The notes beneath the pieces are model-generated. The model did not search any database, was not told the DNA's origin, and was given only the letters and a program-made list of their open reading frames with translations. A DNA stretch of 64,000 bases. It comes from a virus. How positions within the stretch are numbered: the stretch's first letter is position 1; each line of letters begins with the position of its first letter. A program made the translations under genes and the position numbers. Shown here piece by piece: positions 45,274 to 53,597 of this stretch. Where the stretch lies: positions 43,273 through 107,272 of the IMG/VR virus record IMGVR_UViG_3300020192_000008; one strand, 5' to 3'.

Positions 45274-45753
45274 CTACTTGGCTGCATGAAGAGCGAACGC
45301 GCCGAGGCTGACAGCCAGGGTGGTGGTGAGCACACCGAGGGCAGCCCCGAACCACACCGAGCTGTACCAAGGGGGGTTCTTGATCTCAGCCTCAAGCTCT
45401 TGAATCTTCGTCTGCTGCAGTGCGGAGCGGGTCTGGTAGTCCTGCGTGACGGCCGCGTATTTGTCCTTCTCAATCTGGAGGAGCTGCTTCACAAAGCCGA
45501 CTTCCACCTCAGAGAGTTTCTTCTGCTGCTCGACGTCGATCTTGAGACGAAGCTTGTACTGCTGCAGCCAGTTAGCCCATCGAAGGGCCGTCTGCTGATC
45601 GAAAAGCTGCCCTGTGAAGGGCGACTTGTCTCCCTCTCGAACGGAGACGATCTTGTCCTCACCGGGGGGAATCGTCTGAACGTCCTGAGCTAGAGCTCGG
45701 GTCGTCATCGTGAGCAGGAGAAGGGGGAGCAAGAAGCGGGCTGATCTCGGCAT
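45274..45753 (-). CDS. Secreted/membrane coiled-coil protein, possible lysis factor
   Basis: 159 residues from the ATG at 45753. Residues 1-22 look like a signal peptide (RFLLPLLLLTMTTRALAQ). A coiled coil occupies residues 60-125 and a single hydrophobic segment (WFGAALGVLTTTLAVSLGAF) lies near the C-terminus. Such a layout would place a helical rod in the periplasm or outside the membrane, anchored at the end. The longer open frame to 45831 contains an in-frame TTA upstream of this ATG, consistent with noncoding. Function inferred only. Confidence 0.6.
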   Translation of the reverse strand: MPRSARFLLPLLLLTMTTRALAQDVQTIPPGEDKIVSVREGDKSPFTGQLFDQQTALRWANWLQQYKLRLKIDVEQQKKLSEVEVGFVKQLLQIEKDKYAAVTQDYQTRSALQQTKIQELEAEIKNPPWYSSVWFGAALGVLTTTLAVSLGAFALHAAK

Positions 45754-45858
45754 AAGAGTGACGGTAGATCTATACCCCCCGATTGGCGAAGCCACGTCGG
45801 GCGATGACAGTAAATGCCCGTTGTAGGGCACAGAATCTGATCTACGTCAGGAGCAACC

Positions 45859-46815
45859 ATGATCGACACTCTCGTTTACCAAGGCACCGACATCTCTTTC
45901 GAGGCCGAGCAGCTCAACCTGACCGATATGTGGCGGGCCGCTGGGGGCGACCTGTCCAAGCAGCCGGCCAAGTGGCGGGCGCTTCCCAGCGCTCAAGAGT
46001 TCATCACGCACGTGGCAGAGGTCATCCTCCGAAAATCAGAGGATGAGCTTTTTACCGTGATTCGTGGTGGTTTGACCCGCTTTTCGGCTACCTGGGCTCA
46101 CTGGCAGATTGCCATGGCCTACGCGAAGTACCTCAGCGCCCCCTTTCACGCCTGGTGCAACGACGTGGTGAGGGCCCGCTTCGTCGAGTCCAAGGGGGCG
46201 TCTGTTCAGCTCCCGGAGACCATCGACTCGCCCATTCACCGCCTCGACAAGCTCGAGATCCAGGTGGACAAGCTCGTGAAGGCGGGTCGTATCACCGAGC
46301 TGCAAGCTCTCGACGCCATGACGCTCGCCATCAAGAAGGAGCTTGGCTACGACCTGACTGCCATCCCAACCCTCGAATACAAGCAGATCATCGCGAGCAC
46401 CAGCAGCGTTCAGCTCTCTGGCCCTGCAGTGATCATCCCTCAGAAGGAGAAGAGGGGCACCTTCTCAGCCAGGCACCTGACCCGTGAGAACGGCCTGCCC
46501 TCTGGCTTCGTTACCGAGCTCGCAGCCAAGCTCGGTCTCATCGGCGATGAGAACTACACCGAGGCTGACGATCTCGGCTCCGCTCACCACGGGGCTATTG
46601 GCGTGAACTACCGCTACAACAAGGCGGCAGTCGAGGTCATGGTGCCCTACTTCAAGAAGTACAACGAGGCGAAGGACCTGCTCAAGGAGGCGAAGACCAA
46701 GAAGTTCGCTGAGGCAGCTCAGGCCCAGGTCCTCTCCACCATCACCGAGAAGGTGGGCACGGGGACGCTGACGTCGGCGACGACTATCTTCCACCCGACG
46801 AACGCCCCCAAATGA
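45859..46815 (+). CDS. KilA-N domain protein
   Basis: 318 residues. The first 110 residues match the KilA-N fold: LNLTDMWRAAGG, PAKWRALPSAQEFI, and AHWQIAMAYAKYLSAPFH. KilA-N domains bind nucleic acid and are common in phage regulators and antirepressors. The C-terminal 200 residues contain a second alpha/beta region not recognised. The gene stands alone between two terminators, so it has its own promoter in the 100 bases upstream. Confidence 0.85.
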   Translation: MIDTLVYQGTDISFEAEQLNLTDMWRAAGGDLSKQPAKWRALPSAQEFITHVAEVILRKSEDELFTVIRGGLTRFSATWAHWQIAMAYAKYLSAPFHAWCNDVVRARFVESKGASVQLPETIDSPIHRLDKLEIQVDKLVKAGRITELQALDAMTLAIKKELGYDLTAIPTLEYKQIIASTSSVQLSGPAVIIPQKEKRGTFSARHLTRENGLPSGFVTELAAKLGLIGDENYTEADDLGSAHHGAIGVNYRYNKAAVEVMVPYFKKYNEAKDLLKEAKTKKFAEAAQAQVLSTITEKVGTGTLTSATTIFHPTNAPK

Positions 46816-46834
46816 ACTGAGGAGCTAGAAAAGA

Positions 46835-46872
46835 AGAAGGGCGGGTCTCTTACGAGGCCCGCCCTTTTCTTT
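46835..46872. terminator. Bidirectional terminator after the KilA-N gene
   Basis: AAGGGCGGG/CCCGCCCTT stem (46837-46845 and 46858-46866) followed by TTCTTTAG on the plus strand, with GAAAAGAAG ahead of the stem. It serves the convergent small gene on the minus strand as well. Confidence 0.8.
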
Positions 46873-46884
46873 AGCTCCTGCTTA

Positions 46885-47187
46885 TCAGGGCAGGTGAATC
46901 TCTTCGACGATCTCCCCCGCTGCGTTGACCTTGTGCCAGACGGGGCAGAACCTCGGCCTTGCATGCCCGTCTGGCCAGGTCACGAACTCGTAGAACTCTG
47001 AGAGCTCTCTCACATACTCGGGGCTCACGAGCTCGTCGTTGATCGCAAGATACCTGACCATGGTCGTGTACCCTGCCCCGTTGGTAGCGTTCTTCACAGC
47101 ACCGAGGACGAGGTAGTACTCGCCCTTCTTGTGCTTGTGCAGGCCCTTGATGGGCATCTCTACTTCAAGGGTCTTGTCGTGTTCCAT
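46885..47187 (-). CDS. DUF1653-like small protein
   Basis: 100 residues. The pattern HKHKKGEYYLVLGAVKN, a Tyr/Arg strand (MVRYLAIND) and a late SEFYEFV resembles DUF1653, a small beta-rich family of unknown role found in bacteria and phages. Start chosen at the ATG preceded by AGAAGTAC; the frame could extend to 47250. It follows the ribonucleotide reductase closely, so it is probably co-transcribed with it. Confidence 0.55.
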   Translation of the reverse strand: MEHDKTLEVEMPIKGLHKHKKGEYYLVLGAVKNATNGAGYTTMVRYLAINDELVSPEYVRELSEFYEFVTWPDGHARPRFCPVWHKVNAAGEIVEEIHLP

Positions 47188-47194
47188 TGTACTT

Positions 47195-49123
47195 CTATCT
47201 GACCGGGCAGGCACCCCCGGCGCAATCGTCGATGTCCAGTGTACCATCACGGGTCAACGTGGCTGTAGTGTCGATACCCCGGCTGAGTTCTTCAAACCGA
47301 GAACGGCTGATGCTCTCGTACGGCGGCTGGGTGTAGCCGTGCTCTGTCGGAAGAACTGACGTGCTCTTCAGACGAGGCGCGTACTCACGCAGACAATCCG
47401 CAAGCTCCTTGGGATTGTCTTTGTTGAACGAGATGGTGCTCGAGACAGCGTTGTCAGCCCAGTTGTCCTGGACCATGAGCTGCCTCTGGAACTGGTCCTT
47501 CACTGTCTCTGTCTGCACCGTGATGCGCGTGTGCTTGGCTTTCATGGGGAACATGAAGGCAAGCGTGCGACCGCTCTTGTCGTAGTTGCAGTACTCGAAC
47601 GGCACGCCTGCCTCGACCAGAGCCACGGCCATCGCATCGTTCTGAGCGATGCGCGTACGACGGATGTAGTACTCATCGAAGGGGGCGTGCAGCCCGGGGG
47701 AGCTGCCGTTGAGCAGGCTGATGGTGCCCGAGGGCTTGACCGTGGTGACCGTCAGAGGCCGAGCTACCCCGAGGCTGTCGGCGTAGCTGTTGGCCTCTTC
47801 ACGGACCACGCGGAAGTAACGCTGCAGAACCTCAGCTGAGCAGGGGAAGTCGCAGATGCCCCCGATGCCCACGCCGATCCTCATGTTCTTGGTGCGGGTA
47901 GCTTCCGCCCTGGGCTCGTGCAGCACGTCGAGGCGCTGACGAATGCAGTAGCGAGCCACCAACTTGAATACATCTTCCACTGGCACAGAGCCGTCGCACA
48001 TAGCCGGGAAGACCTCGGCCAGGTTGCACGCCTCGAAGTCGTGGAGCAGCTGCTCGCCGCAGGGGTTGACCCCCATGGCCTCAGGGTCTGTCAGACGGCC
48101 CAGCACCAGGTTGAGGATGCCAGGCTCGCCGAAGCTGATGTTGTCGTTGACCAGGTTGTCCCAGTTGAAGTTGTCGAACTCGCTCCACTTGCGAAACACG
48201 AGCGAGTTGTTCGACGTATGACGGTGGCTCTCCACCGCCTTCCAGTCCTTCTTCGCGTCCCTGAACTCCTGGTCGTGTGGGTCACCCAGAGCGATGAGCG
48301 CGGACCTACGAACGTTGCCGCTCTTGATGCACTTGCCGATGTGGTTGGTGACATCGAGGCAGTCGACTGAGCTCATCTTCCTGCCGGCTGCTGACCTCAC
48401 GATAGCCCACACAGCCCGCAGCAGCTCGACCAGGGGCCCAGGGCCCGAGGCGATGCCGCCGAAGGTCTTGATGAGCGAGCCACGGCACCGAACGTAGGAG
48501 ACGTCGATGAACAGCGGCTTGCCCTCGAAGGCGTGCTTGAGGGTGAGAAGAAGGGCGTGCACCCAGCCCTGCCTCGAGTCGTCGACGAAGTAGTGGTTGT
48601 CCGGGTGCTTGGCAAGCTGCAGCTCGCCTTCCGTCTCGTTGGTATCCGGGTTCACTTCAACGAAGTCACCATGAGACTTCGAGCAGTGAACAGAGAGCTC
48701 AACAGCGTTGTTAGAGACGTATGGCAGAAGACCAATGTCCCCCAGGCCCACACCTACGCCGCCACCGAGCATGAGCATCTCAGCGACCCAGCCCCAGTCG
48801 TTGTAGTCGCGGATGGTCGCGTACCAGCAGTTGTAGCGAGCAGCCGCAGGGATGCCCGGCACGCCACCCGTCCACAGACCACGACCCGGAGGCAGGCCTT
48901 GCATCGTCCAGAAGACATGGAACAGAAGCTCCATCTCCTTCTGCGTTACCGAGGGATCGAGAGCGCAGTTGCCGATGACACAACGAAGTATCGTATCGGA
49001 CCACACCTCCTTGTTCCTCGAGTACTTGTTCATGTACGTACTGCGGCTCATGAGATTCGGGAAGCAATCGCCGCGCTTGTAGTACGGCGCCAGAAACTCT
49101 TGAGTCAGACCCTTGGTGGCCAT
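47195..49123 (-). CDS. nrdJ: Adenosylcobalamin-dependent ribonucleoside-triphosphate reductase (class II)
   Basis: 642 residues, monomeric RTPR type. RYNCWYATI near 114 carries the first active-site Cys; NPCGEQ near 355 has the thiyl-radical Cys and catalytic Glu; TVKPSGTISLLNGSSPG near 458 binds substrate phosphate. The C-terminal CAGGAC pair near 636 is the redox shuttle. It reduces ribonucleotides to deoxyribonucleotides with vitamin B12 cofactor, so the host must supply cobalamin. With dcd, nucleotidase and ThyX nearby it forms the dNTP-synthesis set. No separate small subunit is needed. Confidence 0.92.
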   Translation of the reverse strand: MATKGLTQEFLAPYYKRGDCFPNLMSRSTYMNKYSRNKEVWSDTILRCVIGNCALDPSVTQKEMELLFHVFWTMQGLPPGRGLWTGGVPGIPAAARYNCWYATIRDYNDWGWVAEMLMLGGGVGVGLGDIGLLPYVSNNAVELSVHCSKSHGDFVEVNPDTNETEGELQLAKHPDNHYFVDDSRQGWVHALLLTLKHAFEGKPLFIDVSYVRCRGSLIKTFGGIASGPGPLVELLRAVWAIVRSAAGRKMSSVDCLDVTNHIGKCIKSGNVRRSALIALGDPHDQEFRDAKKDWKAVESHRHTSNNSLVFRKWSEFDNFNWDNLVNDNISFGEPGILNLVLGRLTDPEAMGVNPCGEQLLHDFEACNLAEVFPAMCDGSVPVEDVFKLVARYCIRQRLDVLHEPRAEATRTKNMRIGVGIGGICDFPCSAEVLQRYFRVVREEANSYADSLGVARPLTVTTVKPSGTISLLNGSSPGLHAPFDEYYIRRTRIAQNDAMAVALVEAGVPFEYCNYDKSGRTLAFMFPMKAKHTRITVQTETVKDQFQRQLMVQDNWADNAVSSTISFNKDNPKELADCLREYAPRLKSTSVLPTEHGYTQPPYESISRSRFEELSRGIDTTATLTRDGTLDIDDCAGGACPVR

Positions 49124-49296
49124 CAGAACCTCGCTGCGCAGAGACAGAAAAGCCGGGCATGGGCGTGGGAACCCAGCACGGCTCAGTGAATGATGCGGAC
49201 TACTGCCTACCCCTCCCCCGTCCGTTTGCCGCGAGACGAGGGGAGAGACAGGAAGAAGCCCATCACGGTATCAGGCTAGCATGGGGTGTCTACCCC

Positions 49297-49911
49297 TCAC
49301 GAAACCTTGCCCGTACGCACAGGTTCTTCTGCAGCCTTCTCATCGGGCTTTATGCGGGCGTGCGTGATGCCACGCTGCCCCTGATATTTGCCCTTGCGGT
49401 CTGCGTACGAAGTCCGTGGCTGTTCTCCCTCGAAGAAGAGCACCTGCATGATGCCTTCGCCCGGGTAGACCCGCACAGGGAGCCTCGTCCCGTTGGAGAT
49501 TTCGATGGTGATGTGGCCCTCCCAGCCAGCCTCGAGCGGCGTCACGTTCACGTGGATGCCACAACGTGCGTAGGTGCTCTTACCGACGCACACCCCCGTC
49601 ACGTTGCGAGGCATCTTGATGTACTCAAGGCTCGACGTCAGCGCGTAGCTGTTCGGAGGGATCTTGATGTAGTTCCCCTTCGAGGCCGTAACGGTACGGC
49701 ACTGAAAGCAACCCGGATCGATGTTCTTCGGGTCGATCTCCCCGCAGTAGATGTCGGTGAAGATCTGCCAGTCTTGGCTTGCACGGATGTCGTAGCCGAA
49801 GCTGGTCTGCCCGTAGGAGATGACGCCTGCTTCGCAGAGGCCATCGTGGTAGGGCTCGATCATCTTCTGTTCGAGCGCCATCTTCTTGATCCAGTCGTCG
49901 TTCTTGATCAT
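49297..49911 (-). CDS. dcd: dCTP deaminase
   Basis: 204 residues from the ATG at 49911. Conserved segments: SFGYDIRAS near 36, GKSTYARCGI near 108, the catalytic PLEAGWEGHITIEISN near 121 and YADRKGKYQGQRG near 170. It converts dCTP to dUTP (or dUMP if bifunctional), feeding dTMP synthesis by the ThyX encoded 2 kb upstream. The upstream HTH gene ends 10 bases before the ATG. Confidence 0.9.
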   Translation of the reverse strand: MIKNDDWIKKMALEQKMIEPYHDGLCEAGVISYGQTSFGYDIRASQDWQIFTDIYCGEIDPKNIDPGCFQCRTVTASKGNYIKIPPNSYALTSSLEYIKMPRNVTGVCVGKSTYARCGIHVNVTPLEAGWEGHITIEISNGTRLPVRVYPGEGIMQVLFFEGEQPRTSYADRKGKYQGQRGITHARIKPDEKAAEEPVRTGKVS

Positions 49912-49921
49912 GGCGTGTTCT

Positions 49922-50275
49922 TCACGGTGGGAGGAAATATCTGACGCATGAAACCCGGCGTATTGAGGCGTTACACCTTCTGATGAGGTCAGCAGAGGCT
50001 GTAGCAAGAGCATCTCTTTCTAGTCGAGACTCCTCTTTCAAACGAGGGATCTCGTACTCGATGTACATGCTCCAAGCGTAGGCCAGTCGCTCTTGGAACT
50101 TGTCGATCGTCTTCTGGGGGACGCCGTAGCCACCGTTGAGGATGGCGGTGATCGTACTCCAGTTCAGGCGCAGGATTCGGTTGAGGCGATAGTCGCCGGC
50201 GACACCGTGGACGAACGTGAGCGTTCTGTACGTCTTGAACAGGTTCTTACAGGTGACCTTGTCGAGCTTTCTCAA
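49922..50275 (-). CDS. Putative helix-turn-helix protein
   Basis: 117 residues from a TTG start overlapping the upstream TGA as TTGA. The N-terminal 70 residues (TCKNLFKTYRTLTFVHGV and LNWSTITAILNGGYGVPQKT) resemble a phage-repressor-like helix-turn-helix followed by a recognition helix. The rest is a long charged helix. It may regulate the nucleotide genes; family not certain. Confidence 0.6.
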   Translation of the reverse strand: MRKLDKVTCKNLFKTYRTLTFVHGVAGDYRLNRILRLNWSTITAILNGGYGVPQKTIDKFQERLAYAWSMYIEYEIPRLKEESRLERDALATASADLIRRCNASIRRVSCVRYFLPP

Positions 50276-50486
50276 TCGAGCACCAGGGGAATGTGAGATG
50301 GCTTGGGGAAGTGGGAGATCCCCTTCACAATCTCTTCAACGTATTGAAGAGACATCTTGGACATGCGCTTGCGGATGCGCTCTGCCGTTCTTGAGCTGAT
50401 ACCACCAAGTGGTCTCTCATCCTCTTGAGGAGAGCCTGCTCATAGTCGTAGAGCCGTCCTTGCCAGGGCTTGAGCTTCTTGGTCAT
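50272..50486 (-). pseudogene. Small gene interrupted by a -1 frameshift
   Basis: Starts at ATG (MTKKLKPWQGRLYDYEQALL) just after the TTA of the gene upstream. The zero frame is coding-like for about 28 residues, then becomes shadow and stops at about 50325. From the same point the -1 frame is coding-like (GISSRTAERIRKRM, ending HIPLVLD) and stops at TGA 50274-50272, overlapping the next TTG start. Joining the two gives about 71 residues. No canonical slippery site is visible at CACTTGGTGG, so a lost G in sequence or assembly, or a real lesion, is likelier than programmed shifting. Confidence 0.5.
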
Positions 50487-50487
50487 G

Positions 50488-50841
50488 TAAGAAGGAGTTC
50501 ACATCAGGGAAGCTGGGGTTGATCTTCGTGCCCGCGAATGAGTACTTCAAACCTTCTTCGATGACCCAGATGCTCAGGTCACCCAGCGCCTTGCGGATCT
50601 TGTAGAGACTCGACTTGCTCACCCCGTTGTTAGGTCCGTGATACCCCCGGGCCATCTCGAGGGTGATGGGCTGAATCTTGTACCGGTAGGTGAACTCGTA
50701 ATAGGGACTGCCGCCAAGCTTCTTGATGGCCTCCCAGAGCTTCTCGTACGTCTCCTTGTCTTCGGCGCTGAGCCGGTACTTCTGCGAAGGCTTCACCTTC
50801 TTGGTGCCTTCGTAGAACCTGCGCAGTCTTCGGAGGCTCAT
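50488..50841 (-). CDS. Unknown basic protein ending at TTA
   Basis: 117 residues to the in-frame TTA at 50490-50488 (standard-code frame to 50440). Lysine/arginine-rich N-terminus followed by helices; the middle GVSKSSLYKIRKALGDL looks like a helix-turn-helix. The ATG overlaps the upstream TGA as ATGA and the next gene's ATG follows the TTA by one base. A DNA-binding role is plausible but not proven. Confidence 0.6.
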
Positions 50842-51047
50842 GGCATGGCTTTCCGAGCGTGAGGTTTGATGCGAGCTACTAGCTCAGCCCCCACTGTTGT
50901 ACCGCTTTCTATCGAAGACCTGCGGGCCTCTGCAACGAGCTGTTCTACCTGCTGCAGACACCACTGGTAGGCGGGCTTTTCATACGCCCCGTCCTCGGCG
51001 ATGGTCCGCTGTACGTGCCGTGCGTAAGCACGAAACTCGTGGGCCAT
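50838..51047 (-). CDS. Small unknown protein
   Basis: 69 residues, predicted all-helical, with mixed charge (QWCLQQVEQLVAEARRS). Its ATG lies 23 bases before the probable TTA end of the nucleotidase. The open frame reaches upstream to 51569, but that part is an Arg/Ser-rich shadow of the nucleotidase. Family unknown. Confidence 0.55.
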   Translation of the reverse strand: MAHEFRAYARHVQRTIAEDGAYEKPAYQWCLQQVEQLVAEARRSSIESGTTVGAELVARIKPHARKAMP

Positions 51048-51594
51048 TGTGCTTCGCGTAGTAGATGACGTCCTTCCAGTCGCCGGTACGGAAGTAGTCC
51101 GTCTCGGCGTTGTACGGCTGCGCCCAGACGATGCCGAGGCCATCAGGATGGTGGTCCATCCACTCGATGATGTGGCTCTCCTTGTCGTCAACGAGGATGT
51201 CCCCCTTGCAGACGTACTTGGCGTGGGTCTGGATGACCTTGTTCTGGCGGAAGCCGAAGTGCTTGTAGAGCCACTCGCCCCGCTCGTACGCCCAGTGCCG
51301 GCTGCTGTGAGGGGCCGTGACCACGTAGACGTCAGCCACCTCAAGCAGCTTGGGGATGCCCTCGAGTGCGGCCTGGTAGGGCTCGATGCCAAGGACCACA
51401 CCAGGCGTCTCGTGGATGTAGCCCCAGAAGTCCTTCTCGATGAGGTCCCCGTGCTTGCTGAACAGGTCCCACATGTCGAGCTCCTCTTCCTTGAGCTCCT
51501 TGCCCGTCTTCTCGGAGATCCATCCAAGGGCAAGCTTGACGAAGTTCGCCAGCACACCATCACAGTCAACCAGCACGCGCTTACGTGGTCCCAT
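51025..51594 (-). CDS. 5'-deoxyribonucleotidase (HAD, NT5C type), ends at TTA
   Basis: 189 residues from the ATG at 51594, which has AAGGAG upstream; a TTG at 51600 is also possible. HAD motif I DCDGVLANF near 9, motif II VVTAPHSS near 90 and motif III/IV region DILVDDKESHI near 130. It dephosphorylates deoxynucleoside monophosphates, probably dUMP/dTMP, or salvages the host pool. In-frame TTA at 51027-51025 ends it; the standard code would add 14 shadow residues to 50980. Confidence 0.8.
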
Positions 51595-51682
51595 CTTCAA
51601 CTCCTTCTCCCAGCTTCTCTAGCTCGGCTTTCGCATCATCCATCTCTCGCTGAAACCACGGCTTGCTGTTTTCATCCGCCAT
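51581..51682 (-). CDS. 33-residue acidic peptide between thyX and nucleotidase
   Basis: Starts at the ATG of the TTATG junction ending thyX and stops at TAA inside the start of the nucleotidase gene. Acidic, helical (QREMDDAKAELEKLGEG). The overlaps at both ends support translation. Unknown role. If TTA were leucine this frame would still be open, but thyX would overrun it by 63 bases. Confidence 0.55.
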   Translation of the reverse strand: MADENSKPWFQREMDDAKAELEKLGEGVEDGTT

Positions 51683-53595
51683 AACGACTCCTTGATGAGT
51701 GCGAAGTTGTGTTCACCGGGGATGGTCTTGCGATGCTGGACCCACCCCTGGACATTGCCCAGGAAGTGCGTGCAACGATCGACGTCTATCCACGCCTTGT
51801 TGAGCTCATCCCACTCGTAGACGGGCTGGTAGAACATCTCGAGCTCCTTCTCCGTCATGGGCCTGCACGGGTGCTCGAGGGGGCTCATGTGCCCAGGCTT
51901 CACGAGCCTGTCGTAGAGCTCGAGGTCCTTGGAGATGTCGCGCTTGCCATCGTGGGCGAGGGCAGAGACGCGGGCGCAGCGGGCTGCGGAGACCTTCACC
52001 AGCTCAAGCCGTACCTCAGTCGTCGTGTCGCTCCAGGAGTAGTAGCTTGCGTCGCCACCGTCGACGTACGGCAGGTGCCACTCACCGTGCTTGAGCTGCT
52101 TGGGCTCGCTCTTGTCGTAGACATCCTTCATCATCCCCGCGACCATCTGCATCTCGGGTTGAGCGTTGGGGTCGCAACGCAGGGCGAAGAAGTTGTCCCA
52201 CTCGGTCGCGGTACAGATCACAGTCTGCCAGCCCCACGGCTCGAGCAGGCGGTTGGCATGCTGCTTGTGTACAGCGAGGTTGAACAGGCCCTGAGCTGCA
52301 CGGACGCACGCATCAAGCGCATCCGTCCAGTGCTTGGACGCTTCGTGGTTGGAGAGCTCGCTCATGACCTCGGTTGCCTGCATCCCCTTCTGGTTCTTGG
52401 TGAAGGCGATGGGTACGAAGGGGTTGGCCTTGACGCGCTCGATGTTCTTCTCGACGGGGATGGCCCTCGAGGAAGCTGAGTTACGGCTGTTGTGCACGAC
52501 GACCCCATTCGCGAGGAAGTTGGGGTACTTCCCCACGATCTCGAGGTCGTAGGTTGGCTCTTGGCCCCGCGAGACGATCTCGTCGATCCGTGCGAGAGAC
52601 CCGTACAGATACGTGCCGCCCTGCCAGCCCTGCTTCTCGTGCATCGCGCAGTGGCAGTCGTCGCACAAGAGCGTGACGTTAGTCTCTTCCAGAGCCAGAG
52701 AAGGATCCTGATGCACCGGAACGACGTGGTGGATCTGGTTGCCTTTCTCGGCGCAACAGCGACGACACATGGCGTCCATCGACCGCATCCTGTCGCGCAT
52801 CTGGCGCTGCCACACCGAACGCCACTTGCCATCGATCTTCTTCAGACGCAGCGGGTCAGTTCTGTCGTCGTCCTTCTTGCCGAACTTCCTGACGACGAGA
52901 AGGTCGCCCTTCTGTAGGTCTTCGATGCGGCGCCACCCCTCTGCCGTGAGTACGCGGTGGTCCCTACTACCGGCGATGCGGAAGTCGCCCGCCCTCACCT
53001 CGAACACCTCCTTGGTGCCTGACGGGTGGGCAGTCACGACGTGCGACGTTTGGATGTCCCCGGTGTCCTCGTTGAGTTGACGGATGGCCATGCCCGCGAG
53101 CTTCGCGCGCATGTCGAAGCGTGTGTGCTCCGGTTTGCTACTACGCCACACGATCAGGTCTCGACCGAAGATGATCCAAGTCCTCCCGTTGGTGCTGAAT
53201 CGTTCGGCCTTGATGTACCCGTCACGGCACAGCTTGTTGATGTTGCTTGGGTTGGCCATCCCAAAGCGAGAGGCAGCTTCCTGCGCGGTGTAGCGCTCAT
53301 CGGGGTTGATCCACGAAGTATCGTAGTTCGTCTTGGGGTTGGCTCCGACGCGGTCGGCGCCGTTCGACCACTTGTCGACGAACTCGGCGATCGTCATGCG
53401 GTACACTCGGCGGTGCTCCCCCTTCCTGCTCCCTGCGGGCGAGTCGAACTCCAGCATCGAATCCCCTGCGAGGCAGAAGACCCGGTGTGTGTTGTACTCA
53501 GCCAGGATGAACCTGGGGAACGTGCACTCGATGGTGGTGATGCGGTGCCCTGAGGGGCTGATGCTGTCGGCGATGATCTTGGCTGCGTAGTTCAT
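51682..53595 (-). CDS. thyX: Flavin-dependent thymidylate synthase ThyX with HNH intein
   Basis: 637 residues before splicing, ending at the TTA of a TTATG junction (standard-code frame to 51619). The ThyX signature is split: NTHRVF at 35-40 joins SRNSASSRAIP after residue 369 once the intein is removed, giving the conserved HR..S...SSRAIP loop. The C-terminal extein has HMSPLEHPCRPM near 560. The mature enzyme (about 308 residues) methylates dUMP to dTMP with FADH2 and methylenetetrahydrofolate. Start at the ATG preceded by AAAGGGATAG; the long frame upstream is shadow of the DUF262 gene. Confidence 0.92.
52489..53475 (-). mobile_element. ThyX intein with HNH endonuclease
   Basis: 329 residues (41-369), starting CLAGDSMLEF and ending VVVHN with Ser as +1 residue. 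Splicing blocks include GSRDHRVLT. An HNH endonuclease lies in the second half (CRRCCAEKGNQIHHVVPVHQ, then NVTLLCDDCH). A MerR/excisionase-like segment (TAQEAASRFGMANPSNINKL) precedes it and may give DNA-target specificity. It interrupts the ThyX signature loop, so splicing is required for activity. Confidence 0.88.
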
Positions 53596-53597
53596 GA

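Noticed and set aside
49124-49296. Possible cobalamin riboswitch upstream of the B12-dependent reductase
   Set aside because: A CAGTAGTCC-like string is present but the other conserved boxes of the cobalamin riboswitch are not; only 18-codon ORFs are seen there.
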